Below, piece by piece: positions 1 through 6,889 of a DNA stretch of 46,320 bases. The position numbers and the translations under genes are program-made. Source of the DNA: Kiritimatiellia bacterium (lineage in GTDB: Bacteria > Verrucomicrobiota > Kiritimatiellia > RFP12 > UBA1067); the NCBI GenBank assembly GCA_017454745.1, contig JAFTCL010000077.1, positions 1 to 46,320 on the forward strand, in the 5' to 3' direction. The notes under the pieces are model-generated. The model was given only the letters and a program-made list of their open reading frames with translations, made no database searches and was not told the DNA's origin. The stretch's first letter is position 1; every line of letters begins with the position of its first letter.

Positions 1-129
1 AAGAGAATCGTTGAAAGACAAAAACCATCCAAATCATCCAAATCTACCAGCCGATGCCCCCGTAACTCCCATGCGGATGCCAGCGGGCCGCCGCTAATCG
101 CCCCTTACATTTTTGAGGAATAGACGGGT

Positions 130-507
130 TCACTCCGCAACCGCCGCCGAGAGGCGGTAGAAACGCGAGGTCGCGGTGGCGTCCTTCACGAACGTGGTAC
201 GGCCCGTCGGGTCGATGTCCTGCGTCCTCGTGACCGTCGCGCCGGCGACATCGCTCGTCTCCACGACCGTGACCGTCACGCCCTCCGAATTCACGACCAA
301 ATGGTCTGTAATGAGGGAAGGAAGAATATTGAAGCCGAATTCGTCAAAGGAGATTTCAAACGGGAACGACTGGTTGGTCATCCAATAGGTCGAGCCGCCA
401 GACTCGAACTGGATGTCGTATTCCGCCTCTGCCAATGCCTTGTTGGCGAATGCGAGCAAAATTGCCGCGAACACCGCCAACGTTGCCATGATGCGCAGTT
501 TCTTCAT
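130..507 (-). CDS. small secreted protein of unknown function
   Basis: A 125-residue protein that I do not recognise. It has a clear Sec signal peptide: KK/R at the N-terminus, a hydrophobic stretch at about residues 9-22 and an ANKALA cleavage region near residue 26. The mature part is about 100 residues, rich in Thr, Val, Ser and Asp, with no cysteine, and probably beta-rich. It ends in a segment containing RFYRL; similar endings occur at the C-termini of many secreted PVC proteins (recalled, not searched). The start is supported by an AGGAAAT-like ribosome binding site about 8 bases upstream. It lies downstream of the Rpn-like gene on the same strand with an 80-bp gap. It could be a remnant of a larger secreted protein, since a signal peptide is followed almost directly by what looks like a terminal module. 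Real gene likely; function unknown. Confidence 0.6.
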   Translation of the reverse strand: MKKLRIMATLAVFAAILLAFANKALAEAEYDIQFESGGSTYWMTNQSFPFEISFDEFGFNILPSLITDHLVVNSEGVTVTVVETSDVAGATVTRTQDIDPTGRTTFVKDATATSRFYRLSAAVAE

Positions 508-586
508 GGCCTATTTCCTACAATGCTGTCAGCCAAGTCTGTGACTCGGCTGGCGATGTAAGCCTCCACCTCTTCCGGTGTCATCT

Positions 587-1507
587 TTACTTCGTGTAGC
601 CCCATAAGGTCTCTACCTCAGTAGATTTTAAACCTGTAACCTTTGAAATCTGTTCAACAGACATTCCAACTTCTTTAAGGTTAAAAACGGTCTGCCTTAA
701 TCTTTCCGTCGCCGCGTCGAGCTTTGCGTGTGCCTCGTCGAGTTTTACGTGTGCCTCGTCGAGTTTTACGTAAATCTCGTTCAGTTCAGCGCGAGCCGCG
801 TCGCGCTCGTCCATCAGCGCCTTGTCTCGGCGAACCTGGTCCCAGTACCTGTCGTAGTCAAGCATCTCGGCCTCGCTGTACGCCGACTCCTCGAGAATCT
901 CAAGCGCCTGGTTCGTCTGCGGATTTTCCAAAAGCTCGGCCGGGGGGCGCCTCGACTTCTCGTCAATCTCGGTCAGGAAGCGGAGCCACAGCACCTGCAT
1001 CCTCTTCTCGGTGAGGTTCTTAGCCTTGAACTTCGGAAGCTCGATGAACACGAGGTGCAGGCCTTCGAGGACCTTCCCGCTGTCCTGGGAGTGGACCATC
1101 CTGTAGTAGTGGTAGTACCCGTCCATGCCCGGCTCGAAAACCTTGTTGACGAAGTTGAGCGCATAGACTGGCTGGAGCAGGTTGTACTGCTCCGACTTGT
1201 CAAGCTGTCTGACGTACGCCTTGGACGCATTGAAGAGGACTCGCTCGCGAAAATCCGCCGTCCAGTTCATCTGCATCTCGACGATGAACTTGCGCCCGCC
1301 CGTCTCCTCGCACCACACATCGACGATCGTATTCTTGCTCGTCGGGGTACGAGGCACGAGTTCCGACGGCAGGTACTCGATCGACTCGACCTGTTTGCCC
1401 TCGTCGAGGGGCAGCAAGGCGTTGAGGAGGCTCATGACGAGGTTCTTGTGCTCGCCGAAAACCTTCTTGAAGGTCACGTCCGCCTTGGGGTCGAGGTATC
1501 TTGCCAT
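587..1507 (-). CDS. Rpn/PD-(D/E)XK nuclease-like transposase-family protein
   Basis: A 306-residue protein of the Rpn/YhgA-like family (PDDEXK_2), a widespread accessory group linked to recombination-promoting DNA nucleases. The N-terminus has the family signature MARYLDPKAD followed by TFKKVFGEHKN. The nuclease core is visible as Asp63 in IVDVW and Glu77-x-Gln79 in FIVEMQM, the D...ExQ variant of PD-(D/E)XK sites. Residues about 223-280 form a charged coiled coil containing KLDEAH heptads encoded by a 21-bp tandem repeat. The C-terminus (GMSVEQISKVTGL) looks like a small helix-turn-helix. The ATG at 1507 is chosen because AAGGAAG precedes it and because a strong promoter at 1568-1595 overlaps the longer reading frame, which would otherwise start at 1576. 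It is often annotated as a transposase, but no terminal repeats are visible here. Confidence 0.85.
   Translation of the reverse strand: MARYLDPKADVTFKKVFGEHKNLVMSLLNALLPLDEGKQVESIEYLPSELVPRTPTSKNTIVDVWCEETGGRKFIVEMQMNWTADFRERVLFNASKAYVRQLDKSEQYNLLQPVYALNFVNKVFEPGMDGYYHYYRMVHSQDSGKVLEGLHLVFIELPKFKAKNLTEKRMQVLWLRFLTEIDEKSRRPPAELLENPQTNQALEILEESAYSEAEMLDYDRYWDQVRRDKALMDERDAARAELNEIYVKLDEAHVKLDEAHAKLDAATERLRQTVFNLKEVGMSVEQISKVTGLKSTEVETLWGYTK
707..790 (-). repeat. 21-bp tandem repeat encoding a coiled-coil heptad
   Basis: Two perfect 21-bp units lie at 728-748 and 749-769. Each flank has a degenerate unit, at 707-727 and 770-790. On the minus strand each unit encodes one heptad (KLDEAHV or KLDEAHA). 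Because 21 bp is a multiple of three, slippage would lengthen or shorten the coiled coil of the Rpn-like protein without breaking the frame. Confidence 0.8.
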
Positions 1508-1567
1508 TGCCGTTCTTCCTTTGCCGTTCCCTTCGAGGGCACTGTACCCCAAAAAGAAAACATCGGC

Positions 1568-1595
1568 ATTATACAAAATTCGCGGTCGAAGTCAA
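1568..1595 (-). promoter_or_regulatory. predicted sigma-70 promoter of the Rpn-like gene
   Basis: Read on the minus strand, TTGACT (1590-1595) and a perfect TATAAT (1568-1573) are separated by 16 bp. The expected start site is near 1561, giving an untranslated leader of about 54 bases before the ATG at 1507. Confidence 0.6.
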
Positions 1596-1646
1596 GCGGG
1601 AAACCAAAATAACGAAACCGCCGAAAACCCAGGCCATCCATGCCAA

Positions 1647-2741
1647 TCAGCGGGGGAATGTCGCGCCGCGCACATAGGTACAATGCCCATTGTATTTGCC
1701 GAACGAGCCTTTATCGAACCATTCCATGACGCAACGGGCGATTTCGCGCCCGTCGGAGAACGGATCGAACTCGATGTGCGCGACATCCCCGTATGGAGAA
1801 AGCCCCGACTTTGAATTCGCGAACGAAACGACGCGTACGTCGTGCGGCACGGACACGCCAGCGTCGCGCAACGCCTTGAACGCCCCAAGGGCCAGGTAGT
1901 CGTCGGTGAAGAAAAAGAGGTCGGGCAAAGCCCTGTCCCGCAGAAAACTCTTCATCTTCGAATAGGCTGTACGGACAATCGCGTCAAGGTTCGCAGGGCC
2001 ATCGACCAGCAGCTTGACTCGCTCGCACCGGATTCCCGCGCGTTCCAGCGCGGTTGATGCATCGAGATAGGGATGTCCGCCAAAGTCAAGCTGGACGACG
2101 CGCTTCAGCCTGGCGGTGCGACAGTCGGCGACGAACGCCGCTATCGCCGGTGCATAGTCGTAGTGAGCGACCCCAACGTGGCGGGCATAGCGGGAACGCC
2201 TCGCCTCCATCCCGACGGTTACGAAACTGCATCCGCTTTCGGACACGAGCTGCATCGCGTTTTTCAGGCTGCTATAACAGGAGCGCAGAATCACAAGCCC
2301 GGGCTTTTCGGCAAGAGCGTCCTTGAGCGGAAGCAGAAACGGACGGTCTCCGCCCCCGCCGAGCGGAAGCATGATCACCCTGTATCCTTCCGCGCGAAAG
2401 ACCTTGCTGCATTGAAAAAGGCTGTTGGACGGGCCGAAAGAAGTCCAAGGATCGATGTTGACGTCAAGCACGGTCCTGTTCGGTGCGGCGAGTGCCTTCA
2501 GCACCAGGCATCCGATACGCTGGCGCGATGCGACGATTCCGTCTGCCGCGAGCGTACGCAGGGCGGAACGGACGACGCACTCGCTCACTTTCAGGCGCTT
2601 CGCAATCGCGCCTCGCGGCGGAAGCGTATCGCCCGGCGCATAGCGCCCTGACGCGATAAGCGAACGGATGCCTTCCTCGACCTGACGCGTAAGCGTCTTG
2701 CCGGAACGGGGGTCTATGCTCACCTGAAAACGGTCATCCAT
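1647..2741 (-). CDS. GntR-HTH / LacI-type sugar-responsive regulator
   Basis: A 364-residue transcription factor. Residues about 14-80 form a GntR-type winged helix (RQVEEGIRSLIASGRYAPGDTLP, then an SECVVRSALRTLAADGIV recognition region). Residues about 92-364 resemble a LacI/periplasmic-binding-protein effector domain, with the late motifs FFFTDDYLALGAFKALRDAGVSVP and DVRVVSFANS typical of that fold. This architecture is shared with AraR-type regulators that bind sugars. The start at 2741 is preceded by TTGGAGAAG. The gene begins 37 bases after the GH43 stop codon on the same strand, so the two are probably co-transcribed and the regulator likely senses a product of that glycosidase. The actual ligand cannot be read from sequence. 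No DNA-binding residues appear missing. Confidence 0.85.
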   Translation of the reverse strand: MDDRFQVSIDPRSGKTLTRQVEEGIRSLIASGRYAPGDTLPPRGAIAKRLKVSECVVRSALRTLAADGIVASRQRIGCLVLKALAAPNRTVLDVNIDPWTSFGPSNSLFQCSKVFRAEGYRVIMLPLGGGGDRPFLLPLKDALAEKPGLVILRSCYSSLKNAMQLVSESGCSFVTVGMEARRSRYARHVGVAHYDYAPAIAAFVADCRTARLKRVVQLDFGGHPYLDASTALERAGIRCERVKLLVDGPANLDAIVRTAYSKMKSFLRDRALPDLFFFTDDYLALGAFKALRDAGVSVPHDVRVVSFANSKSGLSPYGDVAHIEFDPFSDGREIARCVMEWFDKGSFGKYNGHCTYVRGATFPR

Positions 2742-2778
2742 AACTTCTCCAATTCATCACGGTGCGCGGCGGGTTACA

Positions 2779-4398
2779 TCAAGGACGCTCCGCTTCGAAC
2801 CGCAAGGTGTGCAGCGTGCAGATCGATTGGCCCTTTACGGGCGATGAAAATGTCAGGTACAACGCCTCCCGGCCATTCACGGCGGCAAGGGCATCGACGG
2901 GAATCTCCACCTTCTGAACGCCTGCCGGCAAATCCGGTGCCAAGGTGAACGAGCCGACCTTGATACCGCCCTCCGTCGCCGTGGGACGTTTCGCCCACAC
3001 GTCGATCACGCCCGGCAATCCGTTCGGCTCCAGTTCGACGGACAGTTTCAAGCCCTTCTTGCCGAAGGTCCTGCCGAAGTTGAAGTACTTCCATCCGGCG
3101 ACGGAGCCATCCGTGCAGTGGACGAGCACACAGCGGTTGACGTCCGGTCCGTAGAGATCCCGCGCCGCATAACCGTTGCACCGGAACGAAGCGGGATAAG
3201 GGCCGGAATACGTGAATTTCCCCTTGTGCCTGGCAGGCTCTGGCCCCGTATAGTGACTGGCGATTCCGGCGGCATGGAGCGCGAACGGATCAAGGCCCTC
3301 GTTCTCGAAGCCCAGGCAATTGTATTCCCCTTCCGAAATCATGACCTTTCCGCTAGGTCTTTTGTCAACCTTCACCTCCACGCGGGCCACCATCGCCTGA
3401 CGCGAAAATTGGTCCGTGCCGGTGTGACGGTGGTAGAATACGTACCACTGTCCGTTGATTTCGCAGAGACTGCCGTGCGTGTTGCCGCCGGGCTGCGCCG
3501 TGATACGCGTCTTGCCGTCCGGCCCGGTCTCGCGCCCGCGAAGATCAATCAGCGTACCGCCATACGTAAACGGCCCGACCGGGCTGTCGGAGTAGGCGTA
3601 GGCGAGCGTGCAGTAGTCGGAGCCGAGGCCGAATTCACCATCCGCCGTGTAGCGGCAGTAGACGAGCACGTACTTGCCGTCTATCTTGCGCATGGAGGGT
3701 CCTTCGAAATAACGGGCATCCCCTTTTTGGCGCCAAGAGCTGACGATGTTCCTATGGACGGCCGTGCCGGGCTTGAGCGTACACAGGGTCGTCGTATCGA
3801 GTTCCACGGCGGACACCCCCTCGCTGCCGAACCCGACATCCTTGCCAATATAGGCGTAGGCCCTGCCGTCGTCATCGACAAAAGTGGCAAGCTGCACACC
3901 GAGGCCGACAACACTTCGTGGATCGGACGTGGACCAGTTGCAGACTTCGAACGGACCGTCCGGGCGGCTGGACTTCGCCGCCATTCCGAGCCGTTCGGGC
4001 GCCCTGACGGTAAAGGGGAAGAGATAGTAGGTCTTCTTTCCGTCCTTTCCCGTCACGACCTGCGCATCGGGATCCCAGAGCACGTCACCGGACTTCGACA
4101 GCGGTTTCCCGTTCGCGTCATTGATCGAGCGGAAAATGACCCCATCGCATCGCCATCGGTTGATGTCGCCAAGCGGTGCCGACCAGAGCGTATAGTCATA
4201 ACCACAATAGCCCCTGGCCATGGTGTCGTGCGAACCGTAAAGATACACGCGCATCATTCCGGGATGGTCCGGATCCTCGAAGACGTAAGGCTCGCCATCC
4301 GGTATGTACTCCCAGAGCGGCAAGATCGGATTCGCCGCGAACAAGGCACCCGATGCCATTGCCACAAAGACAGCGGCGAGATATTTCATCGTTTTCAT
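2779..4398 (-). CDS. secreted glycoside hydrolase family 43 with C-terminal CBM-like domain
   Basis: A 539-residue exported enzyme. A signal peptide occupies about residues 1-21 (KK-type start, cleavage after LFAA). Residues about 25-370 match the five-bladed GH43 propeller, which cleaves arabinosyl, xylosyl or galactosyl linkages in plant polysaccharides. The likely catalytic base is Asp34 in IPDGEP, the likely pKa modulator lies at Asp109/Asp111 in LWDPDAQ, and the likely acid is Glu232 in FEGPSM. Residues about 400-539 look like a carbohydrate-binding beta-sandwich of the CBM6 type (YFNFGRTFG, VDVWAKRP, LYLTF). The ATG at 4398 is supported by AAGGAG. The regulator gene follows immediately downstream, and a phased CTAG array lies just upstream. 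Exact substrate and GH43 subfamily are not assigned. Confidence 0.85.
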   Translation of the reverse strand: MKTMKYLAAVFVAMASGALFAANPILPLWEYIPDGEPYVFEDPDHPGMMRVYLYGSHDTMARGYCGYDYTLWSAPLGDINRWRCDGVIFRSINDANGKPLSKSGDVLWDPDAQVVTGKDGKKTYYLFPFTVRAPERLGMAAKSSRPDGPFEVCNWSTSDPRSVVGLGVQLATFVDDDGRAYAYIGKDVGFGSEGVSAVELDTTTLCTLKPGTAVHRNIVSSWRQKGDARYFEGPSMRKIDGKYVLVYCRYTADGEFGLGSDYCTLAYAYSDSPVGPFTYGGTLIDLRGRETGPDGKTRITAQPGGNTHGSLCEINGQWYVFYHRHTGTDQFSRQAMVARVEVKVDKRPSGKVMISEGEYNCLGFENEGLDPFALHAAGIASHYTGPEPARHKGKFTYSGPYPASFRCNGYAARDLYGPDVNRCVLVHCTDGSVAGWKYFNFGRTFGKKGLKLSVELEPNGLPGVIDVWAKRPTATEGGIKVGSFTLAPDLPAGVQKVEIPVDALAAVNGREALYLTFSSPVKGQSICTLHTLRFEAERP

Positions 4399-4413
4399 CA
4401 GTTTTGCTCCTTA

Positions 4414-4461
4414 CTAGGATTCTAGAATACTAGGATTCTATATTTCTAGTACTCTAGAAGC
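4414..4461 (-). repeat. six-unit octamer array phased on CTAG, upstream of GH43
   Basis: Six consecutive 8-bp units run from 4414 to 4461 on the plus strand: CTAGGATT, CTAGAATA, CTAGGATT, CTATATTT, CTAGTACT and CTAGAAGC. Five begin with CTAG and the fourth with CTAT. Because CTAG is self-complementary, the array also forms nested dyads, including ATTCTAGAAT and TTCTAG-TACT-CTAGAA. It ends a few bases upstream of the GH43 ribosome binding site. It may be an operator array, an RNA structure or a slippage-prone repeat; sequence alone does not decide. Confidence 0.75.
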
Positions 4462-4470
4462 GGATCCCCT

Positions 4471-5106
4471 TTACTCCAGGGCATTGAGCCTGGCCTTCAA
4501 GGCTGCGTTCTCGGCCTCAAGGGCGGCGACCCGCGCCTTGAGGGCGGCTATTTCCTCGTTCTGGGTCTGCCGGCGCCCAAGGCGCGTCGCGGTCATACGC
4601 TCGCGGATGCCGCCGTTTTCGACGAAGTCTTTCTCCTTCTTTTCCAAGGTCGTGGTCATCATCTTGTCAACCATGTGACAGAGTGTGACAGCGCAATTGG
4701 CAAGTTCCTCATCGTTCCACTTCTCAAAGTGCGGCTCGTAGTCGGAAAGGTCGTTGTGAGTACGGCAGAATCTGAGCAGGGCATTGTACCGAGGGTGTTT
4801 TGAGTTCCAGAGTTGTAACGAATGCGCGGTGATATAGTCGAGATAATCCTCTCTCAATTCCTTGATGCTCGAACGCGCGACATTCAGAAGCTTAAGTTCC
4901 ATTTCTGTCGATGTCACGCCGTCGGCCAGCCCTTCGACAATATTCTGCTTACCGCTCCGCGCCGCCTGAACCATCTGATCGACGGTGCGGTCGCCGTACT
5001 TTGGCAGGAAACGGCGGCAAAAGGCAACTGTCATCTGGTACAGCACAAGGCTCTTGCGATAGTAGTAGAGATCTTCCCACTTGGTCTGATTCTTCAAGAT
5101 CGCCAT
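4471..5106 (-). CDS. S23-type four-helix-bundle protein with C-terminal coiled coil
   Basis: A 211-residue protein. Residues about 10-130 match the four-helix-bundle family first named for proteins encoded in rRNA intervening sequences (S23). Typical features are LYYYRKSLVLYQMTVAFC, a conserved IVEG stretch (GKQNIVEGLADG) and LNVARSSIKELREDYLDY. Residues about 180-211 form a regular Leu/Ala heptad coiled coil (EIAALKARVAALEAENAAL). It is cytoplasmic, with no signal peptide, and its biochemical role is unknown. The start at 5106 is chosen for the AAAGGAG site upstream; a longer frame to 5163 lacks one. It follows lpxD by 57 bases on the same strand, but it is not an envelope protein, so any functional link is unclear. 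It is not located in an rRNA gene here. Confidence 0.8.
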   Translation of the reverse strand: MAILKNQTKWEDLYYYRKSLVLYQMTVAFCRRFLPKYGDRTVDQMVQAARSGKQNIVEGLADGVTSTEMELKLLNVARSSIKELREDYLDYITAHSLQLWNSKHPRYNALLRFCRTHNDLSDYEPHFEKWNDEELANCAVTLCHMVDKMMTTTLEKKEKDFVENGGIRERMTATRLGRRQTQNEEIAALKARVAALEAENAALKARLNALE

Positions 5107-5163
5107 CGAAGTCGCTCCTTTCTCACTCTTCATTCGCAGAAAGGCGCTTCTCCCACACGTCAA

Positions 5164-6219
5164 TCACGCCTTGTACCCAAGCTGAGCGGACAATTCAGAG
5201 ACCTGGCGCTTTAAATCGGCAAGCTGCTGTTTCATCTTTTCCACTTGACGCGGGACCAGCAACTGCTGAGCGAACTCTTTCTTTGGGCAAGCCGGAGCCC
5301 CGATGTAATATTCGCCTTCCGGGACATCTTTGGTAACACCGGCAGCCGGACCGACCTGGGCGCGGTCATGGATTTTGATGTGGCCGGAAATACCGGCCTG
5401 CGCCCAAATCAAACACCCATCGCCAATGATGGTACTGCCGGCCACGCCGGCCTGGGCGATAATGCCGCTATAGTTGCCGACCTGAACATTGTGTCCGATT
5501 TGGACCAAATTGTCGATCTTGGAACTGTAGCCGACCCGGGTACGGCCGAAACGGGCACGGTCAATGGTGGTGTTGCTGCCGATTTCCACATCGTCGCAAA
5601 GCTCCACAATGCCCAACTGCGGGATTTTGTCGACACGAATGGTGCCGTTGGGCAGGAACACCGGATTGTAGCCGTAACCGTCGCCGCCGATGCGCACCCC
5701 GCAATGCAAAATCACGCGCTTGCCCAACACGCAACCCTCGCGCACCGTTACCTGCGGGTAAAGATGCGATCCTTCTCCGATCTTAACCCGCTGGCCGATG
5801 AAAACCTGCGCCTCAATAACCGCGTCATCGCCGATTTCCGCGCCGTCCTCAACCACCGTCCACGGACCGATATGCACCCGTGCGCCGATCTTGGCCGTTT
5901 CCGCCACCACTGCGGTGGGATGGATACCGGGTTCGCGCACCATCTCCGGCGGGGCGAACCAAACCGCCGCGGTTCCAAACGCGGCGTTCGGGTCGGAAAC
6001 GCGAATCACCGCCTTGGCGGAGGTTTCGCCCGTCCAAGAGTTTTCCACCAAAATCGCCGTCGCTTTGGTGGCGGTCAGTTGCTTGGCGTACTTGCGGTCC
6101 TTGTAGAAGGACAAGTCACCGTCACGCGCCTCGGCAAGCGATGCCAGAGCGGTGACCTCCAAAGCTCCGTCACCCGTCAACGTACCGTTCAAACGCGAAG
6201 CAACTTCAGATAGCAACAT
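5164..6219 (-). CDS. lpxD: LpxD, UDP-3-O-(acyl)glucosamine N-acyltransferase
   Basis: A 351-residue acyltransferase of lipid A synthesis. It transfers an acyl chain from acyl carrier protein to the 2-amino group of UDP-3-O-acyl-glucosamine in the cytoplasm. The N-terminal domain (about 1-100) has the LpxD pattern LASLAEARDGDLSFY. Residues about 100-325 are hexapeptide repeats forming a left-handed beta-helix (for example IGARVHIGP and IGEGSHLYP). The catalytic histidine is His243 in IGHNVQVG. A C-terminal helix with a KMKQQLADLKRQV pattern completes the usual trimer. Length is normal (about 340 in E. coli). An AAAGGAG site precedes the start. It follows an OmpH-like gene and bamA, the same order as in many diderms, which supports an LPS-bearing outer membrane. 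Confidence 0.97.
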   Translation of the reverse strand: MLLSEVASRLNGTLTGDGALEVTALASLAEARDGDLSFYKDRKYAKQLTATKATAILVENSWTGETSAKAVIRVSDPNAAFGTAAVWFAPPEMVREPGIHPTAVVAETAKIGARVHIGPWTVVEDGAEIGDDAVIEAQVFIGQRVKIGEGSHLYPQVTVREGCVLGKRVILHCGVRIGGDGYGYNPVFLPNGTIRVDKIPQLGIVELCDDVEIGSNTTIDRARFGRTRVGYSSKIDNLVQIGHNVQVGNYSGIIAQAGVAGSTIIGDGCLIWAQAGISGHIKIHDRAQVGPAAGVTKDVPEGEYYIGAPACPKKEFAQQLLVPRQVEKMKQQLADLKRQVSELSAQLGYKA

Positions 6220-6251
6220 GGCGGAAAACTCCTTTGAGGGTAAAGCGACGA

Positions 6252-6854
6252 TTACTTTTTGTCAGCGTCCTCGGCGGCGGCCTTCTCTTTATCCTTGGCC
6301 TTGGCTTCGTGACGAACCTTCGGGTCAACGTTCATCCGTTTAAGAATTTCATCGGTAACGTCCATCGCCGGATCAAAATACGCCAGGGTGGTGGAGTCCA
6401 TCACCATCGACAACTTCTTCTCGGCGGCGTACTTGTGGACGACCTCGCGGATGTCGCCGGTGACCTGGCGAAGCAAACGGTTGTCCAGCTCGGACAATTC
6501 GCGCTGCAGTTTCTGCATCTCGGCGCGAAGGTCTTTGTCCGCCTCGGCCAGCACGTCGCGGTGCTTCATCATCTTGGTCTCCGCCTCCTGGCGGGCGGCT
6601 TCGTTCAACGCCGGATTACGGGCTTCCTTGACCGCGTTCTCGTAGTCGGCACGCAACTGTTCGAAACGGTCGCGCTGTTTGTCCAGCTTCGCCTGGTAAT
6701 CCTTCTCGGTGTCCTGCATCAGTTTGCGGTCGCGCTCGCGGCTGGGATGGAAACGGACCAGATCGACCATGTTCACGACCACGGTCTTTTCCTGCGCGAA
6801 ACCGGCGGTGGCAGCCGCCAAAACCGACATCAAAACAAAACCCATCAGCTTCAT
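6252..6854 (-). CDS. OmpH/Skp-family periplasmic chaperone
   Basis: A 200-residue exported protein with a signal peptide (residues 1-20, cleaved after GFA before QEKT). The mature part is a long alpha-helical hairpin rich in Lys, Glu, Arg and Gln (about residues 40-130), followed by a segment containing YAAEKKLSMVMDSTTLAYFDPAMDVT, which matches the conserved C-terminal strand region of Skp/OmpH proteins. Family members form trimeric, jellyfish-like holdases that carry unfolded outer-membrane proteins to BamA. Its position between bamA (35 bases upstream) and lpxD (32 bases downstream) is the classic arrangement. A basic/acidic tail after residue 175 is longer than in E. coli Skp. Confidence 0.93.
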   Translation of the reverse strand: MKLMGFVLMSVLAAATAGFAQEKTVVVNMVDLVRFHPSRERDRKLMQDTEKDYQAKLDKQRDRFEQLRADYENAVKEARNPALNEAARQEAETKMMKHRDVLAEADKDLRAEMQKLQRELSELDNRLLRQVTGDIREVVHKYAAEKKLSMVMDSTTLAYFDPAMDVTDEILKRMNVDPKVRHEAKAKDKEKAAAEDADKK

Positions 6855-6889
6855 TTTAGAATCCTTTCTTTATGCAAAACAAACCAGAC

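Noticed and set aside
1..129. Short CCATCCAAATCATCCAAATC-like duplication near the left edge
   Set aside because: It is a 9-10 bp direct repeat only, with no extended structure; not enough for a repeat or CRISPR call.
587..1507. Rpn-like gene considered as part of an insertion sequence
   Set aside because: I found no terminal inverted repeats or target duplications flanking it; Rpn-like genes often occur singly.
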